From JAWPMT01 sp965267435 (GTDB taxonomy: Bacteria; Bacteroidota; Bacteroidia; Cytophagales; Cyclobacteriaceae), in the NCBI GenBank assembly GCA_965267435.1, contig OZ253960.1, forward strand, positions 5,208,001 to 5,272,000: a stretch of 64,000 bases of DNA, in the 5' to 3' direction. This document shows, in pieces, positions 35,658 through 44,801 of this stretch. The first letter of the stretch is position 1; each line of letters starts with the position of its first letter. The position numbers and the translations under genes are program-made. Below the pieces are notes generated by a model, which saw only the letters and a program-made list of their open reading frames with translations, made no database searches and was not told the DNA's origin.

Positions 35658-36422
35658 TCAAATGTCAATCTCACCGGTGAATACTTTCGTGGCTGGGCCC
35701 GAGAGGTACAGATCGGTGAAGGTATCTCCCTCTTTTCGAAAACTGACAGATAAATCGCCTCCTCTTGTGGAAATGTGAACAGGGCTTGGCCGTCCTGTGG
35801 AGGCTGCGGCGATTGCCACGGCCGTAACTCCCGTGCCGCATGAGAGCGTTTCATCCTCCACACCCCTTTCATAGGTGCGTACTTTCAAGAGATCTCCCGC
35901 TTGGACGAAATTGACATTGGTGCCACCCGGGGCATAGGCTGAGGAGTATCTTATCTCTCTTCCTTTCCGTATTACATCGACTTCTTCGATGTCCTCTACG
36001 AAGCGAACGTAATGCGGAGAGCCTGTATCGATGAAGAAGTCGCTGCCGACCTTTTCAAGGCTTCCGACGTCATGGAGGTGAAAGTGTACGCTATTTCCGT
36101 CAAAGAAGGCATCATGAACCCCGTCAGTAGTTTCGAAATGTGTGGACTCACCTATGATGGATAGGGTGCGTGCAAAGCTGACTGCGCAGCGACTGCCATT
36201 CCCACAGAGACTTTGAGAGCCGTCACTATTGAAATAGATCATCCTGAAGTCCAACTGCTCATGGTCCTCTATAAGCATGAGGCCATCGGCTCCGATGCCG
36301 AACCGTCTATCGCAGAGATGAGCTATGACTTTACGATCGGATTTAGGAAAGTGGCCTGACCGATTGTCAATGACAACAAAGTCGTTTCCTGTGCCCTGGT
36401 ATTTCGTAAATGATATTTTCAT
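35658..36422 (-). CDS. dapF: Diaminopimelate epimerase
   Basis: This 254-residue enzyme interconverts LL- and meso-diaminopimelate for lysine and peptidoglycan synthesis. The two catalytic cysteines are C73 in SLCGNGSR and C195 in SCGTGVTAV. The N-terminus KYQGTGNDFVVIDN is diagnostic. It follows the ribosomal operon by 69 bases on the same strand. A weak hairpin (GTGACC/GGTCAC, 36442-36459) lies between them. Confidence 0.96.
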   Translation of the reverse strand: MKISFTKYQGTGNDFVVIDNRSGHFPKSDRKVIAHLCDRRFGIGADGLMLIEDHEQLDFRMIYFNSDGSQSLCGNGSRCAVSFARTLSIIGESTHFETTDGVHDAFFDGNSVHFHLHDVGSLEKVGSDFFIDTGSPHYVRFVEDIEEVDVIRKGREIRYSSAYAPGGTNVNFVQAGDLLKVRTYERGVEDETLSCGTGVTAVAIAAASTGRPSPVHISTRGGDLSVSFRKEGDTFTDLYLSGPATKVFTGEIDI

Positions 36423-36491
36423 GGCTACAGGCGTACAACAAGTGACCTGGGAAGGTCACCTAATAAGTAATCCAGAAGAATTGGTGAGGAA

Positions 36492-36845
36492 TTAGATCCG
36501 CTCCTTGATACGAGCAGCTTTTCCTTTGCGGCCTCGTAGGTAAAAGAGTCGCGCTCTGCGAACCTTACCTTTGCGGATGACTTCAATCTTCTCGATGTTG
36601 GGCGTCAACACTGGGAAGATACGCTCCACTGCCACTCCACTTGAAATCTTGCGAACAGTGAATGTCTCACCGTTGCTGTTCTTGTTGCGGATTTGCATGA
36701 CAGTTCCCTGAAATTGCTGGATTCGCTCCTTGTTTCCCTCTTTGATCTTATAGTGAACATTGATCGTATCACCGGGGCCGAATGAAGGGATGGCTTCTCT
36801 TGTCTCTTTGCTTTGCTCTTCTACAAACTTCAGTAACTCGCTCAT
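36492..36845 (-). CDS. rplS: 50S ribosomal protein L19
   Basis: This 117-residue protein starts at the ATG 36845 (MSELLKFVEEQ); the open frame extends to 36911 but the extra part is unlike L19. Family motifs are FGPGDTINVHYKIKEGNKERIQQFQGTV and a basic C-terminus (RGRKGKAARIKER). It is the last gene of the canonical rpsP-rimM-trmD-rplS order. A -7 like box TATATTTG (plus 36888-36895) 43 bases upstream suggests an internal promoter. Confidence 0.95.
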   Translation of the reverse strand: MSELLKFVEEQSKETREAIPSFGPGDTINVHYKIKEGNKERIQQFQGTVMQIRNKNSNGETFTVRKISSGVAVERIFPVLTPNIEKIEVIRKGKVRRARLFYLRGRKGKAARIKERI

Positions 36846-36938
36846 GGCATTAGAACTTTTGATATAACCCTTTCCGAAAAAGGAGTGCAAATATAGATCT
36901 TTTGAAAACAAATACCACTTCTGGGAAGTGATAAAAAT

Positions 36939-37619
36939 TCACTCTCGATCCAATAGGTCTGGACGTCGATCGCGGGTCCGTTGCAGGGACTGTTCGTGAC
37001 GCCATTCATTGATGTTGGCTTCATGGCCTGATCGTAGCACCTCGGGGATCTGCCATCCCTTGTAATTCTCAGGTCTGGTGTAGACAGGAGGGGCTAGCAA
37101 GTTGTCCTGGAATGAGTCAGAGAGGGCAGAGGTTTCGTCGTTGAGTACGCCAGGGATCAGCCTGATCAGGGCATCTGACAAGACCATCGCGGCTAGTTCA
37201 CCTCCCGATAGCACGTAGTCACCGATGCTTATTTCTTTTGTAACAAGGTGCTGTCTTACCCGCTCGTCCACTCCCTTGTAGTGTCCGCAGAGCAGGATGA
37301 TATTTTTCTTCAGTGATAGTTGGTTACAGACGTGCTGTGTCAGTGTGGTGCCGTCAGGCGTGAGGTAGATCACCTCATCATATGCTCGTTGCTCCTTCAA
37401 GCCTGTGATGCATTTGTCGATAGGCTCGATCATCAGGACCATGCCTGCACCGCCGCCATAGGCATAGTCATCTACATTCTTGTGCTTGTTGGTGCTGTAG
37501 TCCCTCAGGTTGTGGATGACGATCTCGACGTGACCCTTGGACTGGGCCCGTTGCACGATGCTCTGATTCATCGGACCCTGAAACAGGTCTGGTAGACAAG
37601 TGATGATGTCGATTCTCAT
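36939..37619 (-). CDS. trmD: tRNA (guanosine(37)-N1)-methyltransferase
   Basis: This 226-residue SPOUT methyltransferase modifies G37 of tRNAs reading CUN, CCN and CGG codons. The trefoil-knot SAM site is visible in YGGGAGMVLMIEP, LLCGHYKGVDERV and SIGDYVLSGGELAAMV. The C-terminal RRPDLLDRE is close to the family end. Overlaps rimM by four bases. Confidence 0.96.
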   Translation of the reverse strand: MRIDIITCLPDLFQGPMNQSIVQRAQSKGHVEIVIHNLRDYSTNKHKNVDDYAYGGGAGMVLMIEPIDKCITGLKEQRAYDEVIYLTPDGTTLTQHVCNQLSLKKNIILLCGHYKGVDERVRQHLVTKEISIGDYVLSGGELAAMVLSDALIRLIPGVLNDETSALSDSFQDNLLAPPVYTRPENYKGWQIPEVLRSGHEANINEWRHEQSLQRTRDRRPDLLDRE

Positions 37620-38149
37620 TCTCCATCAATGTATAGATCAACAAGACCCTCGGGAAGCTTCACTGTAATCTTCCTCGCCTCGTGATCGACTGTTTCCATG
37701 ACTTCATCTTGCGTCGGCACCAATATCTCTTGCTTTGTCTGCGAGTGTTGCACGCCCAGAAGGAAGTTGTTGGGGAGGTCGTAAATGTTCTTCACAACAC
37801 CTATTGGCTCTTTGCCGTCGTGAACTTCGTAATCCAGCAACTGATGGTAGTAGAATCCGCCGCCGGGCAAGGGCGGGAGGAACTTCAATGGCAGCCACAT
37901 TTCCGTGCCCACCAAACTGGAGGCCTGGTCCAGGGATTCGAATTCGTCGAGGTGCATGAGGGCCTCCTTCCCGCGAACTGAAAAGGAGCGAATAAAAAAA
38001 GGAACCAGCGCTCCATTTTGATTCAGGAACACTGATTCCAATTCGTTGTAGTAGGAAGGATCGTCCACATCCAGTGCCACGAGCACTTCCCCTTTCAATC
38101 CGTGCGTTTTCTTAATGTACCCTAATAGATAGGCATCATCGAAAACCAT
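37616..38149 (-). CDS. rimM: Ribosome maturation factor RimM
   Basis: This 177-residue protein assists 30S head assembly and binds S19. The N-terminal RimM beta-barrel starts YLLGYIKKTHGLKGEVLVAL, and the C-terminal PRC-barrel domain (about 95-175) contains GVVKNIYDLPNNFLLGV and ILVPTQDEVMETVDHEARKITVKLPEGL. It sits between rpsP (7-base gap) and trmD (4-base overlap), the classic operon position. Confidence 0.94.
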   Translation of the reverse strand: MVFDDAYLLGYIKKTHGLKGEVLVALDVDDPSYYNELESVFLNQNGALVPFFIRSFSVRGKEALMHLDEFESLDQASSLVGTEMWLPLKFLPPLPGGGFYYHQLLDYEVHDGKEPIGVVKNIYDLPNNFLLGVQHSQTKQEILVPTQDEVMETVDHEARKITVKLPEGLVDLYIDGE

Positions 38150-38156
38150 CGGAATA

Positions 38157-38894
38157 CTACTCTTTCGTCTCTTCCTTCGCCTCTTCGGCTGGGGCTTCTT
38201 CGGCTGGGGCCTCCGCCGCCGGTGCTTCCTCAGCTGGAGCTTCTTCGGCTGGAGCTTCCTCCGCCGGTGCTTCCGCTGCTGGGGCTTCTTCAGCTGGAGC
38301 CTCCGCTGCAGGTGCTTCCTCGGCTTTCGCCTCTTCCGCTTGCTGCTCTACGGCTTCTTCTGCCTCGGCTGCCATTTCCTGCTCTGCTTCGTCCGTTGCC
38401 GCTTCGGCAACTTCCGCAGCAAGTGCTGCTTCAGCTTCTTTTTTCTTCGCCAGCTGCGCCTCGATTCTAGCCTGATTGACTTTGGCTTCCGCTTCGAGTT
38501 TCGACTTTCTCTTCTCGTCTTTCTCCTTAGTCAATCGATCCACCTTAGTTTGGATGGCCGAATCTTTCTTAGCCAACCACTCTTCCAGTCGCTTGTCGGC
38601 CTCCTCTTGGGTGATAGCGCCCTTGATGACGCCCAGTTGCAAGTGCTTTCGCAACATCACACCTCTATAAGACAGCATCGCGCGAACGGTATCCGTTGGC
38701 TGCGCACCGTCCATCACCCACTTGAAAGCACGATCTACATCGATATCAATAAAAGCGGGATCAGTGTTGGGATTGTAGATCCCAATCTTCTCAATGAAGC
38801 GTCCATCTCGTGGAGCTCTCACATCTGCAACAACGACGTCATACATTGCTCTTTTCTTCCGTCCTCGTCGCGCTAATCTGATTTTTACAGGCAT
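38157..38894 (-). CDS. rpsP: 30S ribosomal protein S16 with long acidic C-terminal extension
   Basis: The first 80 or so residues are a normal S16 (MPVKIRLARRGRKKRAMYDVVVAD, RFIEKIGIYNPNTDP, DRAFKWVMDGAQPTDTVRAML). The protein then continues to 245 residues, against 80-90 in most bacteria. Residues 95-165 form a highly charged predicted helix. Residues 165-245 are acidic and dominated by five imperfect copies of the decamer AEEAPA(A/E)EAP (191-240). Extended S16 proteins occur in other Bacteroidota but this tail is long. It is the first gene of rpsP-rimM-trmD-rplS. Confidence 0.93.
   Translation of the reverse strand: MPVKIRLARRGRKKRAMYDVVVADVRAPRDGRFIEKIGIYNPNTDPAFIDIDVDRAFKWVMDGAQPTDTVRAMLSYRGVMLRKHLQLGVIKGAITQEEADKRLEEWLAKKDSAIQTKVDRLTKEKDEKRKSKLEAEAKVNQARIEAQLAKKKEAEAALAAEVAEAATDEAEQEMAAEAEEAVEQQAEEAKAEEAPAAEAPAEEAPAAEAPAEEAPAEEAPAEEAPAAEAPAEEAPAEEAKEETKE
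38175..38324 (-). repeat. 30-base tandem repeat encoding the S16 Glu-Ala-Pro tail
   Basis: Five tandem 30-base units, each coding AEEAPA(A/E)EAP, run through the 3' part of rpsP. Units differ by synonymous and a few non-synonymous changes, so they are old enough to have diverged. Reading frame is kept throughout, and length variation between strains would be expected. Confidence 0.8.
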
Positions 38895-38946
38895 AATTTT
38901 TTTTGTTTATGGAACCCGTCCATTCAAAAATTTTAAAACAGGAGCG

Positions 38947-38954
38947 CAAAGATA
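38947..38954 (-). promoter_or_regulatory. Putative -7 element for rpsP operon
   Basis: On the minus strand TATCTTTG fits TAnnTTTG, 52 bases before the rpsP start in the 198-base divergent region with sucA. No -33 TTG at 19-21 bases is visible, so confidence is low. Confidence 0.35.
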
Positions 38955-39056
38955 ATGTTCTAGTTGTATATATGAAATAATTACCCCCGACAAAGGTGAG
39001 ATATACTGAAAAACGGGTAATCGCATTCGCGGTTTTTTATCGGAACACTTATTACA

Positions 39057-39064
39057 TACCTTTG
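39057..39064 (+). promoter_or_regulatory. Putative -7 element for sucA operon
   Basis: TACCTTTG fits TAnnTTTG, 28 bases before the sucA ATG. The -33 region holds only a T-run (near 39033), so it is a weak match on that side. Confidence 0.38.
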
Positions 39065-39092
39065 GCCAGGCTCATCAAAAATAGCCTTCTTT

Positions 39093-41807
39093 ATGGACAA
39101 ATACTCTTACGTGGGTAATGCCGATGTCGGATACATCGATGACCTATATAGATCCTACAAAGACAACCCCGATAGCGTAGATGAGTCATGGAAGAAGTTC
39201 TTTCAGGGCTTTGAGTTTTCACAGGAGCGTTTCGGTGAAAATGGGGCGGCAACAACCACTACCAGTCCCAAAGAAATTCAGGTACGAAACTTCATCTATG
39301 CGCATCGCTCCAGAGCTCACTTGAAGTCCCTCACCAACCCTGTTCGACAGCGCCGTCAGCATGTGACCCGTTTGTCATTGGAAGATTTCGGCTTGTCTGA
39401 GAGTGATTTCAACGAGGAATTTCAAGTCGGTGAAGAAATAGGGCTCGGAAAGGCGACTTTCAAAGCCATTAAGGAGAAGCTAGAGAAGGTTTACCTCGGA
39501 ACTATTGGGTATGAGTACAACCACATTCGCAATTCAGATATTTTCGAATGGTTCAAGACGAAGGTGGAGTCTGAGGGTGTGGAGATCAACCCACCAATCG
39601 AGGAGAAGCGCAGGATCCTCGCGAAGCTGACAGAGGCAGTGGTCTTTGAGAACTTTCTGCACACGAAATTTCTGGGCCAAAAGAGGTTCTCTCTTGAGGG
39701 AGGAGAAACCACCATCCCCGCCCTTGACAAGATCATCAACCGGGCCGCCGAGCTCGACGCCGAAGAAGTAGTGATTGGTATGGCGCACAGAGGGCGCCTC
39801 AACGTGCTTGCCAACATCATGGGCAAGACATACGAAGAGATATTCAGTGAGTTTGAGGGATCGATGACGCCAGACCTGACGATGGGGGATGGCGATGTCA
39901 AGTATCACCTGGGTTATTCCAGTTACCTCGAGACCAAGGGGGGTAAGAAGATCTACGTGAAACTCACACCCAACCCTTCACATCTCGAGGCAGTCAATCC
40001 TGTTGTGCTGGGTTATGCGCGCGCGCAGATCGATGACGAATACAGAGGCGACGAGAAAAAAGCCATCCCAGTTCTAATTCATGGAGATGCCGCTGTCGCA
40101 GGCCAGGGTATTGTGTATGAGTGCACTCAGATGGCGCTCCTTGAGGGCTATCGCACTGGCGGGACTATTCATATCGTCATCAACAACCAAGTCGGATTTA
40201 CCACGGACTACGACGACGCTCGATCGAGTATCTACTGTACAGATCTTGCGAAGATCATCGACGCACCTGTCTTGCACGTGAACGGGGATGACGTCGAGGC
40301 GGTAGATTTTGCGGCCAATCTGGCGGTGGAATACCGTCAGCGTTATGGCAAGGATTTCTTCATAGACCTCCTATGTTATCGACGCCATGGGCACAATGAA
40401 AGTGATGAGCCAAAATTCACGCAGCCCAAACTCTACAACATCATCGCGAAGCATCCCAATCCGAGGGAGATCTACGTGAAGAAATTGACACAAAGTGGCG
40501 TCATGGATGCTGACACGGCGAAGCGATTGGACAAGGAGTTTAAGCAGCAGCTTCAGGATCGTCTGAATGATGTAAAGCAAAACCCACTCCCGTATAAGCC
40601 TCAGAAGATTGAGGAGGAATGGCATCATCTGCGACGGTCGACGCCGAAGGATTTTGAAAAATCACCCGTCACACACATATCGGAAGAGTTGGTGGCCCAG
40701 GTGGCTCACGCGCTTACCACAATCCCCAAGGAATTCAAACCCCTCAAGCAGATCGACAAACTGCTGAAAGAGCGCAAGGCCAATTTCTTCGAGAAGAAGG
40801 AACTGAATTGGGCAGATGGCGAATTGCTTGCTTACGGGTCATTGTTGGCGGAGAATCATATCGTGCGGATGTCAGGTCAGGATGTTCGTCGTGGCACATT
40901 CTCCCACCGACATTCATATCTTTTTGATTCGAATACCAACGAGCCTTATTGCAACCTCAATCATGTAAAGGAGGGCCAGGAGCCATTCAGGATCTTTAAC
41001 TCGCTCCTTTCTGAGTTTGGTGTGCTTGGATTTGAGTATGGCTATGCCATGGCTACGCCCAATGCTCTGATCGTTTGGGAAGCGCAGTTTGGCGACTTCG
41101 GTAATGGCGCCCAGGTGATGATTGATCAATTCATCGTCAGTGCCGAGAGCAAATGGCAGAGGATGAACGGACTTGTGATGCTTTTGCCACACGGCTACGA
41201 AGGTCAGGGTCCAGAGCACTCGAGTGCCAGGCCTGAGCGATTCCTGCAAATGGCGGCGAAGGAAAACATGATCATGGCTAATATTACTACGCCGGCCAAT
41301 TTCTTCCACTTGTTGCGCCGGCAGGTGACTTGGGAGTTCCGCAAGCCTTGCGTGGTGTTCTCGCCCAAGTCTTTGCTTCGACATCCCAAGGTTGTCTCTC
41401 CGATAAAGGACTTCACTTCTGGCACATTCCAGGAGTTGATCCCGGATAGCTATGTCACGAATAAGCAGGTGAAGCGCGCGCTGCTCTGTACAGGTAAGGT
41501 GTACTATGACCTGCTGGAAGAGCAGCAGAAGCAGAAGGCGAAAGATGTCGCTGTTGTGCGAATCGAGCAGATGTATCCTTTCCCGGAAAAGCAGCTGTCG
41601 ACGTTGCTCAAGAAATACGGCGATCCTGAGATCTACTGGGTCCAGGAAGAGCCTGAGAACATGGGTGCCTGGACATTCATCCTAAGGACACTGAAGCATC
41701 CATTGCAAGTGGTAGCAAGGGCCGCGAGCTCCTCGCCTGCCACAGGTTTTCCGAAGGTCCACAAAGAGGAACAAGCGGATATCGTAAAACGAGCTTTTGA
41801 CAGATAA
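39093..41807 (+). CDS. sucA: 2-oxoglutarate dehydrogenase E1 component
   Basis: This 904-residue thiamine diphosphate enzyme decarboxylates 2-oxoglutarate in the TCA cycle. The N-terminal YVGNADVGYIDDLYRSYKDNPDSVDESW is the E1o signature that docks on E2. MAHRGRLNVLAN, the ThDP motif HGDAAVAGQGIVYE...NNQVGF, and the C-terminal HGYEGQGPEHSSARPERFL are all present. Length is typical. The order sucA-sucB-lpdA, with gaps of 26 and 44 bases, places the whole complex in one operon. Confidence 0.97.
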   Translation: MDKYSYVGNADVGYIDDLYRSYKDNPDSVDESWKKFFQGFEFSQERFGENGAATTTTSPKEIQVRNFIYAHRSRAHLKSLTNPVRQRRQHVTRLSLEDFGLSESDFNEEFQVGEEIGLGKATFKAIKEKLEKVYLGTIGYEYNHIRNSDIFEWFKTKVESEGVEINPPIEEKRRILAKLTEAVVFENFLHTKFLGQKRFSLEGGETTIPALDKIINRAAELDAEEVVIGMAHRGRLNVLANIMGKTYEEIFSEFEGSMTPDLTMGDGDVKYHLGYSSYLETKGGKKIYVKLTPNPSHLEAVNPVVLGYARAQIDDEYRGDEKKAIPVLIHGDAAVAGQGIVYECTQMALLEGYRTGGTIHIVINNQVGFTTDYDDARSSIYCTDLAKIIDAPVLHVNGDDVEAVDFAANLAVEYRQRYGKDFFIDLLCYRRHGHNESDEPKFTQPKLYNIIAKHPNPREIYVKKLTQSGVMDADTAKRLDKEFKQQLQDRLNDVKQNPLPYKPQKIEEEWHHLRRSTPKDFEKSPVTHISEELVAQVAHALTTIPKEFKPLKQIDKLLKERKANFFEKKELNWADGELLAYGSLLAENHIVRMSGQDVRRGTFSHRHSYLFDSNTNEPYCNLNHVKEGQEPFRIFNSLLSEFGVLGFEYGYAMATPNALIVWEAQFGDFGNGAQVMIDQFIVSAESKWQRMNGLVMLLPHGYEGQGPEHSSARPERFLQMAAKENMIMANITTPANFFHLLRRQVTWEFRKPCVVFSPKSLLRHPKVVSPIKDFTSGTFQELIPDSYVTNKQVKRALLCTGKVYYDLLEEQQKQKAKDVAVVRIEQMYPFPEKQLSTLLKKYGDPEIYWVQEEPENMGAWTFILRTLKHPLQVVARAASSSPATGFPKVHKEEQADIVKRAFDR

Positions 41808-41833
41808 GAAATTCAAGAAAATAACAAACATTC

Positions 41834-43351
41834 ATGAGCCTGGAAATCAAAGTGCCCACCGTTGGTGAGTCAATCACAGAAGTGATCGTCTCTCAGTGGG
41901 CCAAAAAAGACGGGGACTACGTCGAAATGGACGAGATCCTGTGCGAATTGGAATCGGACAAGGCCACATTCGAGGTACCTGCCGAGGCAGAAGGAATCCT
42001 GAAAATCGTAGCCGCGGAAGGCGACACCCTGGAGATCGGCGCGGTGCTCTGCGAGATCGATGATTCTCAAGCCAAGTCAAAGCCCCAAGCGGCAGAGGAG
42101 GCTGCTCCGGCAAAGGGTGCGGAGCCAACAGGGGAGATTCTGGAGATGCACGTGCCAGCTGTAGGTGAGTCCATCAATGAAGTGACGATCTCCAACTGGA
42201 CGAAAAAGACTGGGGACTTTGTTGAGCTGGATGAAGCTATTGCGGAAATTGAATCAGACAAAGCGACCTTTGATCTGACGGCCGAGGCTAGCGGCACACT
42301 CGAAGTCATCGCAAAAGAAGGCGATACCCTGGAGATTGGGGCACTTATTTGCAAGATCGCTGTTGCTGAAGGAGCACCAGCCAAAGCGGAGACAGCAACT
42401 GCCTCGTCTGCTCCGGCAGCTGCACCTCCATCCGGTTCGGAAACTTACGCAACGGGCCACGCGTCACCCGCCGCGGCCAAGATCCTCAGCGAGAAGGGCA
42501 TGTCAGGGACGGATGTGAAAGGTACAGGAAGGGATGGTCGAGTCACCAAGGAAGATGCCATGCGGGCAGAGAAACCTGCAGCTCCACAAAGTAACGGTGC
42601 TTCCAAGTCCAAGCCCGAGATCCAGCCGCCGACAATTTCGACAGGTGGAAGCAGAGAGCAGCGACGACAGAAGATGACGCCTCTTCGGAAGACTGTTTCT
42701 CGCCGTCTCGTCTCAGTGAAGAATGAAACAGCGATGTTGACCACGTTCAACGAAGTCAACATGAAGCCGATTATGGATCTTAGGAAGAAGTACAAAGAAA
42801 GCTTCAAGGAGAAGTACGAGGTGGGCTTGGGATTCATGTCCTTCTTCACCAAGGCGTGCTGTATGGCACTTCAGGATTGGCCCGCAGTAAATGCGATGAT
42901 CGACGGAGAGGAAATCGTCTACAATGACTTTTGTGATATTTCGATTGCGGTCTCTGCACCGAAGGGGCTGGTAGTTCCAGTCATCCGCAACGCAGAATCG
43001 CTATCATTCGACCAGGTGGAGCGCGAGGTCGTACGTCTGGCTACAAAGGCCCGGGACAACAAGCTCAGCATCGATGAGATGACCGGCGGCACATTCACGA
43101 TCACCAACGGAGGCGTCTTCGGATCTATGATGTCCACGCCGATCATCAATGCACCTCAGTCGGCTATCCTGGGTATGCACAATATCGTGGAACGTCCGGT
43201 GGTGGAGAACGGTGAAGTGGTTGTGAGGCCGATGATGTATGTGGCGTTGTCCTACGATCACAGGATTATTGATGGGCGTGAATCGGTGAGCTTCCTGGTG
43301 CGGGTGAAGCAGCTCCTGGAGGATCCAAGTCGATTACTACTCGGAATTTAG
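41834..43351 (+). CDS. sucB: Dihydrolipoyl succinyltransferase (E2) with two lipoyl domains
   Basis: This 505-residue E2 contains two N-terminal lipoyl domains with lipoylated lysines K43 and K143 (both in ESDKATF), exactly 100 residues apart. An Ala/Pro linker follows, then the E3-binding domain at about 208-245 (SPAAAKILSEKGMSGTDVKGTGRDGRVTKEDA) and the catalytic domain with the SYDHRIIDGRE active site (H476, D480). Most bacterial OdhB/SucB proteins have one lipoyl domain, so this is a domain duplication. Its place between sucA and lpdA fixes 2-oxoglutarate as substrate. Confidence 0.95.
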   Translation: MSLEIKVPTVGESITEVIVSQWAKKDGDYVEMDEILCELESDKATFEVPAEAEGILKIVAAEGDTLEIGAVLCEIDDSQAKSKPQAAEEAAPAKGAEPTGEILEMHVPAVGESINEVTISNWTKKTGDFVELDEAIAEIESDKATFDLTAEASGTLEVIAKEGDTLEIGALICKIAVAEGAPAKAETATASSAPAAAPPSGSETYATGHASPAAAKILSEKGMSGTDVKGTGRDGRVTKEDAMRAEKPAAPQSNGASKSKPEIQPPTISTGGSREQRRQKMTPLRKTVSRRLVSVKNETAMLTTFNEVNMKPIMDLRKKYKESFKEKYEVGLGFMSFFTKACCMALQDWPAVNAMIDGEEIVYNDFCDISIAVSAPKGLVVPVIRNAESLSFDQVEREVVRLATKARDNKLSIDEMTGGTFTITNGGVFGSMMSTPIINAPQSAILGMHNIVERPVVENGEVVVRPMMYVALSYDHRIIDGRESVSFLVRVKQLLEDPSRLLLGI

Positions 43352-43395
43352 AAACAACACGAGGCAGCTTAACTGTTTCTCTGTAAACTTATACT

Positions 43396-44790
43396 ATGGA
43401 TTATCAAGTCACTGTCATAGGCTCTGGCCCCGGTGGGTATGTCGCCGCCATCCGGTGTGCGCAGTTAGGGCTAAAGACCGCCATCGTCGAGAAATACGAT
43501 ACATTGGGTGGCACTTGCCTCAACGTTGGGTGTATCCCATCGAAAGCATTGTTGGATTCCTCGGAGCACTTTCACGCGGCAGAGGAAACTTTCAAGGAGC
43601 ATGGCATTACCATCAACAAGCCCAAGGTCAACCTCAAGCAGATGATTTCGCGAAAGGCTGACGTCGTCAAGCAAAATGTTGACGGCATCGCTTTTTTGAT
43701 GAAAAAGAATAAGATTGACGTCCATACCGGTTTGGGTTCTTTTGTTGACAAGAATACCATCAAGGTTTCTGGGAAAGAGGAGAAAACGATCACGACCGAG
43801 AAAATCATTATTGCGACAGGGTCAAAGCCCTCCACCCTGCCTTTCATCACGATTGATAAGAAGAAGGTTATTACCAGCACCGAAGCCCTGGAACTCAAAG
43901 AGGTACCGAAGCACATGGTCGTTATTGGCGGCGGAGTGATTGGCCTGGAGTTGGGATCCGTGTATGCCAGACTGGGATCAAAGGTTTCGGTGGTAGAGTT
44001 TATGGATAGTCTCATCCCTTCGATGGATAAGACGATGGGCAAGGAGCTACAGAAGTCACTGAAGAAATTGGGATTTGAGTTTTATCTCAAGCACAAAGTG
44101 ACAGCTGTGTCAGCAGCGGAGAAAGAAGTGACGATCACGGCGGAGTCCGATAAGGGAGAGTCCATTGAATTGAAAGGGGACTACTGCCTCGTGTCGATTG
44201 GAAGGCGCCCTTATACAGATGGGCTTGGCGGCGAGAATATTGGGCTCAAGATGACTGATCGTGGTCAAATTGAGGTCGATGATCACCTCCGCACCAATAT
44301 CGACAATGTTTGGGCCATCGGCGATGTGGTCAAAGGCGCGATGCTTGCCCACAAAGCGGAGGAAGAGGGCGTGTTTGTTGCCGAGCAGATTGTGGGACAG
44401 AAGCCTCACATCAATTATAACCTCATCCCCGGTGTCGTCTATACCTGGCCTGAGGTAGCAAGTGTGGGATACACGGAAGAGCAGCTCAAAGAGCAGGGGC
44501 GAAAGTTCAAAGTGGGCAAATTCCCTTACAAGGCCCTGGGCCGAGCTCGGGCGTCAATGGATATGGATGGCCTCGTCAAGGTCCTGGCCGACGAGCAAAC
44601 TGATGAGCTGCTGGGGATGCATATCATTGGGGCCCGCGCCGCAGATATGATTGCCACGGGTGTGATGGCCATGGAGTTCCGGGCCTCCGCCGAAGACGTC
44701 GCACGAATGTCTCATGCACACCCCACGTACATGGAGGCTGTGAAAGAGGCTTGCCTTGCCGCTACGGAGAATCGACCTATCCACATGTAA
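43396..44790 (+). CDS. lpdA: Dihydrolipoyl dehydrogenase (E3)
   Basis: This 464-residue flavoprotein reoxidises the lipoyl groups. The redox-active disulfide is C41-C46 in GGTCLNVGCIPSK. The FAD motif is VIGSGPGGYVAAIR at the N-terminus, and the NAD motif is VIGGGVIGLELGSVYARLGSKVSVVE. The catalytic H442-E447 pair is in HAHPTYMEA at the C-terminus. Length is typical. It is the third gene of the 2-oxoglutarate dehydrogenase operon and may also serve other lipoyl complexes. Confidence 0.97.
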   Translation: MDYQVTVIGSGPGGYVAAIRCAQLGLKTAIVEKYDTLGGTCLNVGCIPSKALLDSSEHFHAAEETFKEHGITINKPKVNLKQMISRKADVVKQNVDGIAFLMKKNKIDVHTGLGSFVDKNTIKVSGKEEKTITTEKIIIATGSKPSTLPFITIDKKKVITSTEALELKEVPKHMVVIGGGVIGLELGSVYARLGSKVSVVEFMDSLIPSMDKTMGKELQKSLKKLGFEFYLKHKVTAVSAAEKEVTITAESDKGESIELKGDYCLVSIGRRPYTDGLGGENIGLKMTDRGQIEVDDHLRTNIDNVWAIGDVVKGAMLAHKAEEEGVFVAEQIVGQKPHINYNLIPGVVYTWPEVASVGYTEEQLKEQGRKFKVGKFPYKALGRARASMDMDGLVKVLADEQTDELLGMHIIGARAADMIATGVMAMEFRASAEDVARMSHAHPTYMEAVKEACLAATENRPIHM

Positions 44791-44801
44791 AATCCCTGAC
44801 C

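Noticed and set aside
38175..38324. Possible CRISPR array from the 30-base repeat
   Set aside because: There are no unique spacers; the units are contiguous and stay in frame with rpsP, so it is a coding repeat.
38222..38876. Leucine-rich open frames opposite rpsP
   Set aside because: They result from the Glu/Ala/Pro repeat of the S16 tail read in reverse; no real gene.
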